Shown here in pieces: positions 10,184 to 22,055 of a DNA stretch of 64,000 nt. A model generated the notes under the pieces. That model was not told the origin of the DNA and did not search any database. It worked only from the letters and a program-made list of their open reading frames with translations. Each line of letters starts with the position of its first letter. Position 1 is the stretch's first letter. This stretch comes from Gigantopelta aegis (Eukaryota; Mollusca; Gastropoda; Neomphalida; Peltospiridae): the NCBI RefSeq assembly GCF_016097555.1, contig NC_054703.1, positions 2,481,920 through 2,545,919 of the forward strand. Direction: 5' to 3'. The translations under genes were made by a program, and so were the position numbers.

Positions 10184-10660
10184 TCTTACAGTGAAAATAA
10201 CACTTTCTTACAGTGAAGATAACACATTCTACGTGAAAAGAAACTTCTTCAGTGACGATAACACTTTCTTACAGTGAAGAAAATAACACTTTCTTACAGT
10301 GACGATAACAGTGAAGATAACATTCTTACAGTGAAGATAACACTTTCTTACAGTGACGATAACACTTTCTTACAGTGAAGATAACACTTTCTTACCGTGA
10401 AAATAACACTTTCTTACAGTGAAGATAACACATTCTTACCGTGAAAATAACACTTTCTTACAGTGAAGATAACACTTTCTTACAGTGACGATAACACTTT
10501 CTTACAGTGACGATAACACTTTCTTACAGTGACGATAACACTTTCTTACAGTGACGATAACACTTTCTTACAGTGAAGATAACACATTCTTACCGTGAAG
10601 ATAACACTTTCTTACAGTGAAGATAACACATTCTACAGTGAAGATAACACACTTTAGAGT
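10184..10660. repeat. 22-bp minisatellite, about 20 units
   Basis: Unit AGTGAAGATAACACTTTCTTAC with G/C variants (GAAGAT or GACGAT; ACAGT or ACCGT). Units vary by single bases and a few are shortened. Not a CRISPR array: there are no distinct spacers. Confidence 0.95.
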
Positions 10661-11384
10661 GAAATAGTAAAAATTTCACTGAGTGTCTGATAACACTTTT
10701 ATGTCACTGATATTTTAAAGGTCATAATTTATCAAAAACGTAATTCACTATTGTTTGGTATCTACGTATACCTTTTACAATATATTTGAAGTATCAATAA
10801 AATAAATTGAAAAAATATTACCCGTCGAGACACCTCAGCACGAAAAATACATCGGTCATTGGGCATCAAACTATGGTAATGCAAACAAATACGGTGATGA
10901 TCAACATCAATATAAAAATTCAAGATTTAAATAAAAACAGTGTAAAGAACTGTGCAAAAATACAAAAATCACAGATAGATACTGACTTTCACTAAAAATT
11001 CCAATTTGTGCTGTATTGGCCATTCTCAAAGAGAATGTTACACCCCTGCACCACGGTGAGGTTACAGCACGCGCAGGGGCAGGTTGACGTCATGTAGATA
11101 ACACCGTTTATTTCCTGCCTTTGTATATATTGTATTTATGCCCCTTTTAATGGCGCTCAATCACGGATTTAGTGGGCCTTATTTATGTAAATATGGATTA
11201 TAAATGGAAATTACATTCATTTGGAATACCAAACCTAGTTATTGTATGATCCAAAACATTTCAATTGAACTACGATCGAGGGAATTCCATGACAAGCTTC
11301 ATTTTTAAAATTTGGAAGTCTTCTTGTGAAAAGTCATAAAAATACGGCAAAACAGACTCGTAGTGACGAGGCTGTATGTGATAG

Positions 11385-11815
11385 TACTCCACCAAATAGC
11401 ATCTCGGCTGGGTCAAAGTTCGAAGTGACCCGTACTTTTAATGGAGGAGTTAAAGCCGTGAGACCTGCCATTGGTGATAAATGTGACTGGTTGCTTGCAT
11501 CAAGTATAGCTTTATGTAGGTAGTAAATGAATGCAATTTTATTTTGTGCAGTACCAGTGTGTCAGGCACACTTGTGCTTGAATTATACACGGGGTGCCTG
11601 TAAAACTAAGCACTACCATTTTGTGCGGAATTGACGGGGCTTGTAACAACATCCTGTGATCTCGAAAATGAGCCATGAAAGGTGCCATTTAACTCAGTCA
11701 CTACTTTGAGTGAGGAGTTGTAGTATTCATATCTATGGTTCATATTTTGGTTGATACGTTGTGTATAGTAGTTTTAGGCCAATATCTTAACCAATGGGAT
11801 TTTAACTGGTATAGT
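11385..11815 (+). repeat. Dispersed repeat U, copy 2
   Basis: Inverted relative of 9505-9990, lying inside the long TTAA element. Includes GGCTGGGTCAAAGTTCG near 11410. Non-coding. Confidence 0.75.
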
Positions 11816-12005
11816 CGAACCATATACGACAACCGTATAATGTATTTTTAGAATTTTTATATAAACGAACGCCGTGTATAGACTTGGCAAATGGGGGCCG
11901 GCGATATAATAAAATAATTTTAAAAAAGAAGAAGGTTATTTCATGACAACAATAACTGCGAATACGCTGAAATAAAATAATAAACAGTCGGAACATGAAC
12001 TGACC

Positions 12006-12008
<3 letters not shown>

Positions 12009-12056
<48 letters not shown>

Positions 12057-12057
12057 C
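12009..12057. repeat. (TTA)n microsatellite
   Basis: About 16 TTA triplets; an AAT run with a mirrored short TTA run follows at about 12555-12628. Confidence 0.9.
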
Positions 12058-12253
12058 AGGCGCGTGTGCATGGAATTTAGCAGGGGGGAAGAGTCTAGAC
12101 GGTTACAACGCTATAGTGCTTGATTCGAAAACAGATAACATGTTTTCCAGCGTCACAAATGTGGCATACGACCAGCCAGTCGTTTTTCGTTAAACGTTTG
12201 CAAATTATTTTGACAGATTCGCAAAGTGGTCATTCGGTTTAATGTACAGCGTA

Positions 12254-12291
12254 CCCCCCCCCCCCCCCCCACCCGCCCACCCCCCCCCCCA
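12254..12291. repeat. Poly-C/A low-complexity tract
   Basis: C-rich run of about 37 bp followed by A-rich AAAACAAAAC sequence to 12350. Another C tract is at 13071-13092. Confidence 0.85.
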
Positions 12292-12553
12292 AAAAAAAGA
12301 GCAAAAAACCCAAACAAAAAACAAAACAAAACAAAAACAAAAAAACAAACAGTATACGGGCCTACTATCGCATGTCTTGCATTCCAAAGGTTGGCTTAAT
12401 TATTACTTAACCCAGTGGAATCCAGTTCTACGTGCAGGGACAAGTTCAGCCTGCCGTTTGTGCGTGTGTGCATGCACGTTAATCTTGCATTTTTATAGGA
12501 CCCCACCCCAGATAAAACACCGCCCCCTCCACCCCAAAAAGGTAGTAGTAGGC

Positions 12554-12584
<31 letters not shown>

Positions 12585-13992
12585 TAATAATAATAATAAT
12601 ACACTATTGTTGTTATTATTATTATTATGTATTATAATGTTGGAAAAATCACGTCGCGGTGGGGGCGGTTGTTACAGAAACATTACATAAATTTAGAGGG
12701 GGGCACGGGAGTGGTCTCAGCGTTACTGATATAAAAAATATGTATTTTGAGTTTTATTGCTCCTTGCAATTTTGCGCATTTGAAATATGACTAAATACAG
12801 CAAAATAACCTTTAAGTCATATTTATTTGCGGTAAAAATAACTTCATTTTTTTTTTTACGTAAGGAGCCTTAGAATTGTACTCAGAGAAAAATTAATAAG
12901 TTCAAGCCCTGTTGTTAGTTTGTATACTGTCCGAAGTTAGTTTCTTTTTCAGATAATCTACCTCAGCAGCTGATAATTTGTAATTTTTATTTATTTATTT
13001 ATTTATTTATTATTAATTTTTTGTTAGTACTGTAGGGGCAATATTACGCTATTCATAGATTTATATAACCCCCCCCCCCCCCCCCCCCCCCCGTCTCCCC
13101 TGTTCAGTAAACGCCCTGTTCGTACAGTACTTAGTGTGTATTCCTCCTGTTCCAGATAGTTCGGTAATATGGATCAATCAAATACTTATTTACCGCCTAT
13201 ATACATTTTTGCTGTGAATATAGCCAGCCCTCGTTAGCGGAGGCTATATACACGGCCGTCGTATACTAGTATATAGTCACATCGTATATAAACACCGTCT
13301 AGTTCAGAGTATTCTTTTAAAATGTAACAATTCCTATCCCAAGTCAGATGTTATGGCATATTTTGCATAAAATGAATTTGACAAGGTGGAAAATGAAGGT
13401 GTTTGTGATCCAGATGTTTAGAGTGTATTGCGTACGACTAACGATAAATTTACTTATAGATGCAAAGGCCTAACTAGTCGGGATTGTCGACGTTTAACAT
13501 GCTTCTGTTACTAAAATAAATTAATGTATAAGCTTATTATCATTCAGTACATGTTTTTATTAATTTTTAATAACTTATTTTCATTGTTATTTTTTTCGCA
13601 TAGGACGGTAAAGCGTTCTCGTTACACGAGCTTGGTAAATCGTTTTGACACAGCGGTTATTCGGGGGATGCCCGTCACGTGTCTCAAAATAATATGTCAC
13701 ACCTCTGCCCTCCAAATAGCCGTTATTTTTCTCTGAATTATGGACCGTTGACATAATTCAATTATTTTTATAAAATATCAATAATAAGTGGAATATACTG
13801 GTTATGTAGATGGTTCAATAAAGTACTTTTAGGTACAAATCAAATGTACATATTGTCATATAATACTTTGTTGGGTCATTAATTAGGTCAACCATCCGTG
13901 ACAGAGCGCCTTTAACATAGTTTTTGATATTAAAATGTGAGTGTTTGTTTATAACTTCTTCCTCTTAGCACTTTTAATTGATTATGTCTTAA

Positions 13993-14327
13993 TGGCATAC
14001 TGTCACAGATTTAAGGACCTTATTTCTCTAAAAATGGATAATAAATAAAAATTACATTAATTGTTGGAAACCAAATCTAGCTATCGCATCACCGTAACTG
14101 AACCATGATGGAGTGAAATCCATGTCATCCCTCTTGGCAATTTTAGTTTTTGAATTATGGACCATTGCCATAATTCAATTATCTTTACAAAATGTCATTA
14201 ATAAATGGAGTATGGTGGTTATGAAGATGGTTGAATAAAGTACATTTAGAGACAAATCAAATTATATTTGTTCAGGTAATACTTTGTTAGACCATTAAAT
14301 AGGTCAGTAGTCTGTGACAATATGCCT
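13993..14327 (+). mobile_element. TTAA-flanked MITE, family 1, short copy
   Basis: 335 bp, bounded by TTAA (13989-13992 and 14328-14331). Inverted ends TGGCATACTGTCACAGA and TCTGTGACAATATGCC. Sits 77 bp from the end of the long family-1 copy. Non-coding, likely an internal-deletion derivative. Confidence 0.85.
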
Positions 14328-14331
14328 TTAA

Positions 14332-14527
14332 ATATATGTTAACCTTTCTTCTTTTAACTTATGAAATAGGTTTTAACAGGCTATTAACTTAATCGGTCAA
14401 CTATTACATACAATAAAACAAAGAGCCTGGCCGATACTCAGGGACATCCGCTTAACGATTGAGTGGTTACCCAGATGCCCCTGAGGCTTATATAGCAATG
14501 ACTTTGTCATCCGTATAGGTGACGCAT
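14332..14527. other. Stretch without a recognised gene
   Basis: A TATA-like motif (GCTTATATAGC near 14487) in sequence that continues past the next SINE to about 15060; it could be an LTR-type remnant, but no partner repeat is present. Confidence 0.3.
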
Positions 14528-14541
14528 CCCCTCGGATGTAA

Positions 14542-14933
14542 AGTTTGTTTTATTTAACGACGCCACTAGAGCATATTGATTTTTTTTATCTTATCATCGG
14601 CTATTGGACGTCAAACATATGGTCATTCTGACACTGTTTTTTACAGGAAACCCGCTGTCGCCACATAGGCTACTCTTTTACGACAGGCAGCAAGGGATCT
14701 TTTAGTTGCGCTTCCCACAGGCAGGATAGCACAAACCATGGCCTTTGTTGAACCAGTTATGGATCACAGGTCGGTGCAAGTGGTTTACACCTACCCATTA
14801 AGCCTTGCGGAGCACTCACTCAGGGTTTGGAGTCGGTATCTGGATTAAAAATTCCATGCCTCGACTGGGATCCGAACCCAGTATCTACCAGCCTGTAGAC
14901 CGATGGCCTAACCACGACGCCACCGAGGCCGGT
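14542..14933 (-). mobile_element. SINE, head B with tail T2
   Basis: Complete minus-strand copy with a perfect 14-bp duplication, cccctcggatgtaa, at 14528-14541 and 14934-14947. Closely similar to the copy at 184-565. Confidence 0.95.
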
Positions 14934-14947
14934 CCCCTCGGATGTAA

Positions 14948-16300
14948 TGCGTACGAATGCTTGAGGAGCTCTTTGTGGACACCTCTGGAGTTAACATAAC
15001 TACAAGAATCTTCATCTTCGACTTTAACAACTAAGCTGAAACATACGTTTCCACCAACTTCTCCAGACGACGACTGGTGGGCTGTTCATCATCATTTCTT
15101 CATCTTCCTTCCTTCCTTCCCTTCATTCCCTCCCTTCCTTCCTTCCCTAGCATCATTCTTATAGTTTAACTGCCCTAACCTGCTGTATGGATAACTTGGG
15201 GGTGGTCGGGATGGGGGGGGGGGGGACGCCGTGGTAGGGTGCTATTTTGGGTGCGGTAGGGCGTAGGCGGTTTCGGTCGATATAATGTCTGTTAGGAGGC
15301 CTCCCTCTCCTGGCACTTCCGCCCCATGGAAATCTGGACCAGCTACCTTGGGCTTGCCTGCCTGTTGAATCGCTAACTGGATTGGGCGCGAAGCTCCCTC
15401 CCCCCTTTGTGAACCCAGGGCTCTAAATGATTACTTGAATTCTTTGTTTTATGAACTAAATAAATATATTATTTAATACTTTAATGTTTTGACGAGCCCG
15501 ACTGAAAATTACACCAGCTAAGCTAATATAAATTTCATATCCTGAAATAAATAATTATTTTTGGTGCATTCTAAATTAATTAATTGTTTAATTCCATTAC
15601 CCCCCCCCCCCCCCCCCCTTCCCCAATTACTTGTTGGACTATGGTCATACCGTTAAAATTTCTAAATTGTCCCCATCATCTCAACTGCTCCCCTTCCATT
15701 TCCCCCCCCCCCCCCCCCCCTCCTGCCCCGGAACTGGTCACTGGCGATGTCAGAGACTAGATCCGGAGTTGGCGTGCCTGAACCTTTAAGAGTATGGGCA
15801 CGTTAATAGAGTTTCCGATCCCAATATCAGCATTGCATCATACCGATCTGTCTAAGACTATAAATTCAGATCCCTATTTTATGTGATATTAATCAATAAA
15901 ATAATGTTATTTATTCTGCTTGTTGTTTTAAATGCGTTCTGATCTGAACACATATTTTTATTACAGTCAAATGTTAATATCCCACTTTCAAATGTCGGGA
16001 CTGAACTTGTGTCCTGCTTTTCACAGGTAGGTAGGTAGCTAGCTAGGTTAACGTGCTTATATACCACTTCCTCACCAATCGAGGTACCATTAGAGTAGAT
16101 GTACAAATGTGTTAAGACCAGAATGTTCAAACTAGCGTCTGTTAAGAATCGGCTGTTTTTCGAACAATCATTCTCTGCTGTCGGCATGTTGACCTACTAA
16201 CAGAACGCCTGATGCTACGTCACAGGTCTGATGTGGGTCAAATCGACTGAGCAGTGGATTTTTTCCACAAGCGTTTTACAAAAAGTCACTTTATTAATAA
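14948..16300. other. Gene-free stretch with simple repeats
   Basis: Contains CTTCC-rich sequence (15100-15155), poly-G (15210-15226), poly-C tracts (15601-15618, 15702-15720) and a mini-element relative at 15718-15830. A 102-residue open frame at 15879-16187 (minus) has no recognised motif. Confidence 0.5.
15718..15830 (+). mobile_element. Diverged mini-element relative (V), copy 1
   Basis: Carries CACTGGCGATGTCAGAGAC and a hairpin with arms CGTGCC and GGGCACG around a GAACCTTTAA loop, the same layout as the SINE-D tail and the ~100-bp mini-elements. A second V copy is at 19718-19812. Confidence 0.6.
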
Positions 16301-16308
16301 CTGGGATG

Positions 16309-16709
16309 TAGGGCCTCCACGAATCCAAAATATTGGACCCGAGTACCCGACACTTACTACTACTAGATCTATGATAATGAAACTAAAGAATAAAGTAAAA
16401 TACATGCATCTTAATTTCAGCGCAGAACATGAATCCGAAATCATGCTGTTAAATTGCATTTAAAAACCGGTTGCTGCATTCAGTATTGTGACGGATGGAC
16501 GGCCGGATTAAAAATAGAAACTAGTGCATGATCATATGATTATTGTGTAACTTGTATTACTGGTTAGTTACTGCTGAAGTTAATGCTCTACACTGTCTCA
16601 TTTGTACGGGTACTTGAGTCTTGTGAACAGACTCGAGTCTTGTGAACAGACTCGAGTTCTTGCCAGACTCGACCCGTGCCCGAGTACTCTAGTACTCGTG
16701 GAGACCCTA
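16309..16709. mobile_element. hAT-type MITE with 8-bp duplication
   Basis: 401-bp non-coding element with inverted ends TAGGGCCTCCACGA and CGTGGAGACCCTA and a perfect 8-bp duplication, ctgggatg, at 16301-16308 and 16710-16717. Eight-bp duplications are the rule for hAT transposons. Internal repeats of GAGTCTTGTGAACAGACTC lie near 16615-16660. Confidence 0.85.
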
Positions 16710-16991
16710 CTGGGATGGTATTTTTGTTTTTTATTTTTAATACTGTAATGTTTATGTATTTGTTTTATATACTGTGTATTAATAATGTGCCATGCTTGTG
16801 GACCTTTAAGATATTTCATTAAATGTTATATAATAATACCTACAAAAGCTTTCTCCGATCATAAATGTCCAATCTTATCTAAAAGTCTTATCAGAACTTT
16901 ATCTTTAAAAGTTTTTAGGACCGTCGTGAGAATCCACTGCTGGCCTTCACTTGTGGACAACGCTACTATCGCCTGTATTCGTGCATGTGTA

Positions 16992-17202
16992 CCGGCCTCG
17001 GTGGCGTCGTGGTTAGACCATCGGTCTACAGGCTGGTAGGTACTGGGTTCGGATCCCAGTCGAGGCATGGGATTTTTAATCCAGATACCGACTCCAAACC
17101 CTGAGTGAGTGCTCCGCAAGGCTCAATGGGTAGGTGTAAACCACTTGCACCGACCAGTGATCCATAACTGGTTCAACAAAGGCCATGGTTTGTGCTATCC
17201 TG
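16992..17202 (+). mobile_element. SINE-B, 3'-truncated
   Basis: Well-kept head B with box B GGTTCGGATCC (17047-17057) and body to TTTGTGCTATCCTG, then it stops. No tail. Confidence 0.85.
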
Positions 17203-17204
17203 TT

Positions 17205-18100
17205 AGAGCATATTGATTTAAGAGCAAACGGGTGTATATGCAGGGGGAGGGTAGTGGGGGTTAAAACCCTTACCTGCCCAAGCTAAAACAAATTGAAATG
17301 TATTTTCTGGGGGAGCATGGCCCCATATAAACTTCGCTCAACAGTCTATAACCACCAACCCCGCTGAAATCCCTACACACGCGCCTTGGAAACCCGCTAA
17401 AATAATTTTAGCAAGGGATCGTTTATATGTACCATCCCACAGACAGGATATCACATACCACGGCCTTTTATATACCAGTCATGGCGCACTGGCTGGAACG
17501 AGTCCGCCGATGGGGATCGATTCTAGACCGACCGCGCATTTTAAAAAATACCTTTTTAGGTCTAAGTAATGAATAGAAATAACATATAGTCTTGATAAAT
17601 GTTACATAAATGGAACACAACACCCTCTTCCTCTACCCCTAGAGCGTTAGGTATTTATTAACACCCCGCTTACATATAACGCGTATGCCAACCGCTGGCC
17701 ACTGTCAAAATTTCAAGGCAAATCCCCCACCGACCCAAGGTGGTGTACCATACCTCTATAGATATAAATATGTTTTGGAGATATGAGATGACCCCTCAAT
17801 CAAGACAGTTAAATTTGTTCAAAATCACGTGAGAAGCTCAGCGCCTGCGCAAATCACGTAAAGTCCCAGTTCTACTGGCGTCCCACTAAATGAAGGAAAA
17901 CAAGGCTGGCCATTGCGTTTGTAGTTGACCTAGATACTGTAGATAAGCGAGCATTGCGAAACTATAGTGATGTGGTGGACCTTTTATGTACCAAACAGAA
18001 CTGGATCATCTATTCCAGGGACTGCAGCTTTAATATATTGAGCGCTTGACATAATACATTTATAGCTTGAGATAATAAGCTGGGAGCTCAAGATCATAAG
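17205..18100. other. Gene-free stretch with a SINE-A fragment
   Basis: A reversed head-A/core fragment occupies 17405-17543. The rest (17545-18100) is unique-looking sequence with no gene recognised. Confidence 0.5.
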
Positions 18101-18103
18101 CTA

Positions 18104-18312
18104 ATGTTTTCCATTAGTAGCAAGGAATCTTTACATGCATACTTTAACAGACAGGAAAACAAATACCACGGCCTTTGACCAGTTGTGGTGCACTGTTTGG
18201 AACGAGGAAAAAAAACCCAATCAATTGAATGGATCCACCAAGGTGGTTCGATCCTGCGATGCAAGCACCTCGGGCGAACACTCAACCGACTGAGTTAAAC
18301 CCCGTCCACGCC
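18104..18312 (-). mobile_element. SINE-C, tail-truncated
   Basis: Reversed head C: box B-like GGATCGAACC and box A-like AACTCAGTCGGTTGAGTG on the minus strand, then the common core. Related to the forward copy at 52152-52460. A short core fragment also lies at 18405-18445. Confidence 0.75.
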
Positions 18313-18475
18313 CAGCCAAAATAGAGAATTTGTAAAAGATGAAGACCTACTTGATGATGAGTTATAATGTTGAGCGCTCGACATAATAAATCAATAGCTC
18401 GAGATAATTTTTTCAATAGCAGCAAGGGATCTTTTATATGTGGCTTTAAAGACCTGTCATAACATGACTTGTGAC

Positions 18476-19110
18476 CTAGGCTAAACCTGCTAGTAGGTGG
18501 TCAGTTTTTGTTGTTTCGATCCACTTTCTCACAACATCAAGAGCATGTAAAGTCTCCGCCGTTGTAGGTCGTTTCGGTTGGGCAATGGTGTCATTATTAT
18601 CAGTAGCATTATTGTCGTCGTCGTCGTTGGGTGTTCTTACACAGATTATTGTGTCAATAATGTTGTCATAATCGGTCAGGGTCTTACATGCGTTCAAATG
18701 GTCGTCCAGGCTGGCGTAAGTGGCAATTGGTATACACGGTCTGCTTAATGGGATGCCGTTGTCTTTGTTGTCTACACTGTCTGGTTCTGGCTCATCATCA
18801 GTTGTACCAAACTATACGTGTCGGAAACAGTTCTTACTTGTTTTCGGCGTTACATTTCCACATGCCTGATTGATCATGCATAAAACATCGAGCACACTGC
18901 AGATTTGCTTCTTTAATTATGTCAGCATTTTTTTAAATCCAGGTAGATAGCGTGTTTGATAGAATAGAGAATTGGTTCGCAACTTCTGACTTTGATTTTA
19001 TATTCTGCTCAGCGGCACTAATTGCTTCAAATTTCGTTTCTATCGACCTAACAATTAATTTTCGTTTGACACCCGTTGTTTCGTGGGGGTTTTCACAGGG
19101 TTTTTTTTGT
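18476..19110 (-). pseudogene. Tigger/pogo-type transposase relic, internally deleted
   Basis: The minus strand carries two recognisable ends of one transposase. At 18933-19110 is an N-terminal psq/CENP-B-like helix-turn-helix (KFEAISAAEQNIKSKSEVAN, ending STLSTWI then stop). At 18476-18811 is an acidic C-terminal part (PNDDDDNNATDNND, then ETLHALDVVRKWIE) of the kind found at the end of Tigger transposases. Only 120 bp separate them, so the whole DDE catalytic region is missing. Inverted ends were not identified. Family call is from motif memory. Confidence 0.6.
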
Positions 19111-19717
19111 TTTTTTGTGGTTTTTTGTATTTTGTTTTTTTGTTTTTGTTGTTTTTTAAATGCCAGAATCAACTTCAGAAGGGCCGGGTTCATCTACTGG
19201 CATATTTTACTGTTTAATAATGCTAAACTTTGCACTGGTTTTATAAATGTGGAACATTTTCTTTTATGTGTATAGATTCAAGAAGGAAGAATGAAATAAC
19301 ATAAAATTAATACTCGGAAACATAAGTAAAACAGGTGTCATTTTACATGTAAATTTTTTTATATACTTCGAGAAAAAACTGGAAAGTGCACCTAGGAACA
19401 CCAACATATGCTCGAGATAAGCCTCGTAATCGAGATTAACATGCTCGAAAAAAACCAGTGTTTAATTTCATAACATTACATAAGAAAATTGCTGGGACCG
19501 GCACTGGACCTCGAGTTTACAGAGGATGAGATAACGAAGTTTGACTGTATATATATTGCAGTTGAGCAGTCACCTAACCCGGCTCGTACGTATTATTGAT
19601 ATGGTTCGCGGTACGGCGGCCACATAAATAGTCTCGCCAGATAATTTTAGAATTTGTATGCTCCCAAATAACGTTATAAAAGGCGAAGTGTGATTGGCCG
19701 ATATTTAAATTATTATT
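19111..19717. other. Gene-free stretch
   Basis: T-rich low complexity near 19095-19160, otherwise unique-looking sequence with no recognised gene. Confidence 0.5.
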
Positions 19718-19812
19718 CCCTCCTGCCCCGGAACCATCCACTGGCTATGTCAGAGGCTGGATCCGTGGTCGGCGTTATGGGTACGTTAATAGAGTTCCCA
19801 TTCCCAAACCCA
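19718..19812 (+). mobile_element. Diverged mini-element relative (V), copy 2
   Basis: Shares CCTGCCCCGGAAC, CACTGGCTATGTCAGAG and TACGTTAATAGAGTT with 15718-15830; the helix-2 left arm is lost. Confidence 0.6.
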
Positions 19813-20007
19813 GTAAATTATTATTTACAGACGAAATGTCACCTGGACATGGGAGTCCACACACTGCTGTTAGATCTATTGGTAGACCAGTAGAGCTATT
19901 TTTAATCAGATTGCAAACTTAGGAGAGTCCCTTTAATAGTATTCTATCGTTTCATTTACTAAAACGCAAATAACAAGTCAGCAACATTGTCTCACACTTG
20001 GAAGATC

Positions 20008-20335
20008 CCAGTCGAGGTATGGGATTTTTAATCCAGATACCGAATCCAAACCCTGAGCGAGGGCTCCGCAAGGCTCATTGGGTAGGTGTAGACCACTTGC
20101 ACCGATCAGTGATCCATAACTGGTTCAACAAAGGCCATGGTTTGTGCTATCCTGCCTGTGGGAAGCGCAAATAAAAGATCCCTTGCTGCTAATCGGAAAG
20201 AGTAGCCCATGTAGTGGAGACAGCGGCGTTTCCTCTCAAAATCTGTGTGGTCCTTAAGCATATGTCTGACGCCATATAACCGTAAATAAAATGTGCTGAG
20301 TGCGTCGTTAAATAAAACATTTCTTTCTTTCTATG
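20008..20335 (+). mobile_element. SINE-B with tail T1, 5'-truncated
   Basis: Starts at box B (GATCCCAGTCGAGG) and runs through core and T1 to TTTC repeats. Both flanks carry a duplicated ~50-60 bp segment (around ACAAGTCAGCAACATTGTCT), much longer than a usual SINE target duplication. Confidence 0.85.
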
Positions 20336-20667
20336 GTTTCATTTACGATATAACAAGTCAGCAACATTGTCTTCCACGTGGAACTACTTCTTATCGCAAT
20401 ATCTTCCGTGTGACACACCACTACATGACCTACTTTACTGATCCCGTTTTATTCCGATTAAATTACTACTAACACAGATACCAGTATTCGCGTTCCTTTT
20501 CTTGGAGTATTTGAAATGATTCTTTTGCTGTTAGCGATTTGTATTCATGGTAAGAAATCTGTTTGATGTTTATTATTGGTGGGTGGGTTTTTTTTTCAGA
20601 TTTCATTTTCACTATGGTTGTACCAAGCCATGGGCAGAAAAATATTAATAAGTCTCTTTTAATTTTT

Positions 20668-20997
20668 GGGCGTGACGTAGCCCAGTGGTAAAGCGTTCGC
20701 TTGATGCACGGTCGGTCTGGGATCGATTCCCGTCGGTGGGCCCATTGGGTTATTTCTCGCTCCAGCCAATGTACCACGACTGGTATATCAAAGGCCGTAG
20801 TATGTGCTATCCTGTCTGTGGGATGTGCATATAAAAGATCCCTTGCTGCTAATCGAAAAGAGTAACCCATGAAGTGGCGACAGCGGGTTTCCTCTCTCAA
20901 TATCTGTGTGGTCCTTAACCATATTATGTCCGACGCCATATAACCGTAAATAAAATGTGTCGAGTGCGTCGTTAAATAAAAGATTTCCTTCCTTTTA
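20668..20997 (+). mobile_element. SINE, head A with tail T1
   Basis: Complete copy with box A GTAGCCCAGTGGTAAAGC and box B GGGATCGATTCCC. Flanks cttttaatttt and cttttagtttt suggest an 11-bp duplication. Confidence 0.9.
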
Positions 20998-21100
20998 GTT
21001 TTAAAATGACCTCTTTGTCAGCTGAGAAAGACCCTGTAATATTGTGGATTATTTTTTATTGCCCTTTCCCCGAGTTATATGTATGTTACGTACAGCTTAA

Positions 21101-21644
21101 AGGGATGGTAAACTCAAACATGAGCTTTATTGTATTGGAAAGATGCATACCCGGACCACCAACATATACTAACACTTTAAGAAATGAAAAACGCGTAATT
21201 TTAGAGTTAAAAAAAAAAACCCAAAAAAAACGTGATTTAATCACTTGAACAACTTAGCCGTTTAATCCAAGCTTTGTAATCTTAAACCACAATTTATCAT
21301 GCGAAACACTATCAAAAGCTTTACTATGAAGGCACAGTATTATTACATACTGGATATTATTACATACCATTGCGATACATCCGCAAAAATCAGGTACGTT
21401 TGTTTCTTCGGTTCTAAGACTAATTCCTGACGTGACACGCTAAGTATTATGTAACCACAGGCTTGTCAGAGGGCGTATTCACTGGGATGGTACAAAATGG
21501 CTGCGCCCGTTATATATAACAGCCGTCACATTTAACCATTTTATTAATTAACTATACGATTATACTTGTTGATATTAAGCAATAATAAGCATTATATATC
21601 GTTGAATATGCATACCAATCCAAAAGCCATGCGAGAGCATTCCT
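21101..21644 (+). mobile_element. TTAA-flanked element, family 2, short copy (544 bp)
   Basis: Bounded by TTAA at 21097-21100 and 21645-21648; inverted ends AGGGATGGT and AGCATTCCT. Left (21101-21225) and right (21350-21644) parts match the two ends of the longer element at 47428-50494 in reverse orientation. The middle holds a small antisense LINE RT fragment. Confidence 0.75.
21251..21325 (-). pseudogene. LINE reverse-transcriptase fragment (about 25 codons)
   Basis: The minus strand reads KAFDSVSHDKLWFKI then KLGLNG, a classic non-LTR RT block around the first catalytic Asp. Antisense to the TTAA element carrying it, like the LINE in the longer copy at 47428-50494. Confidence 0.65.
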
Positions 21645-21865
21645 TTAATTGGTAAATCGAAGGTCACAGTATGTGTCCTGTTTATAGGAAATTCCATATC
21701 GACAGTTAACAATCTGATTACGGTCACTCTTCAACACACACACGCACGTACACGCACACACAAATACTCTTATTTCACTATCTCTCTCTTTCTGTCTCTC
21801 ATTCCCTGTATGTCCGTATGTCTGTCAGATATCAGGTTTTCCTATCGTTAAACAAAACAAACATT

Positions 21866-22055
<190 letters not shown>

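Larger units (their letters stand above)
11151..13911 (+). mobile_element. TTAA-flanked DNA element, family 1, long copy (2.8 kb)
   Basis: Ends GGCGCTCAATCACGGA and TCCGTGACAGAGCGCC are near-perfect inverted repeats, with TTAA on both sides (11147-11150, 13912-13915). Its terminal ~170 bp on each side match the two ends of the ~335-bp copies at 13993-14327 and 29458-29795. TTAA targets suggest the piggyBac superfamily; no transposase was recognised inside. The interior holds a repeat U copy (11385-11815), a TTA microsatellite and poly-C tracts, so part of its length is later insertion. Confidence 0.75.

Noticed and set aside
10184-10660. CRISPR array
   Set aside because: Units are contiguous with no unique spacers; it is a eukaryotic minisatellite. 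The same holds for the arrays at 4352, 51221 and 56457.
15879-16187. 102-residue minus-strand gene
   Set aside because: No family motif, no splice or start context, A/T-rich; could be chance.
16992-17070. tRNA gene
   Set aside because: Head B here (and heads A, C and D elsewhere) has A- and B-box-like sequence and can fold partly like a tRNA, but each is joined to the same SINE core and repeated many times.
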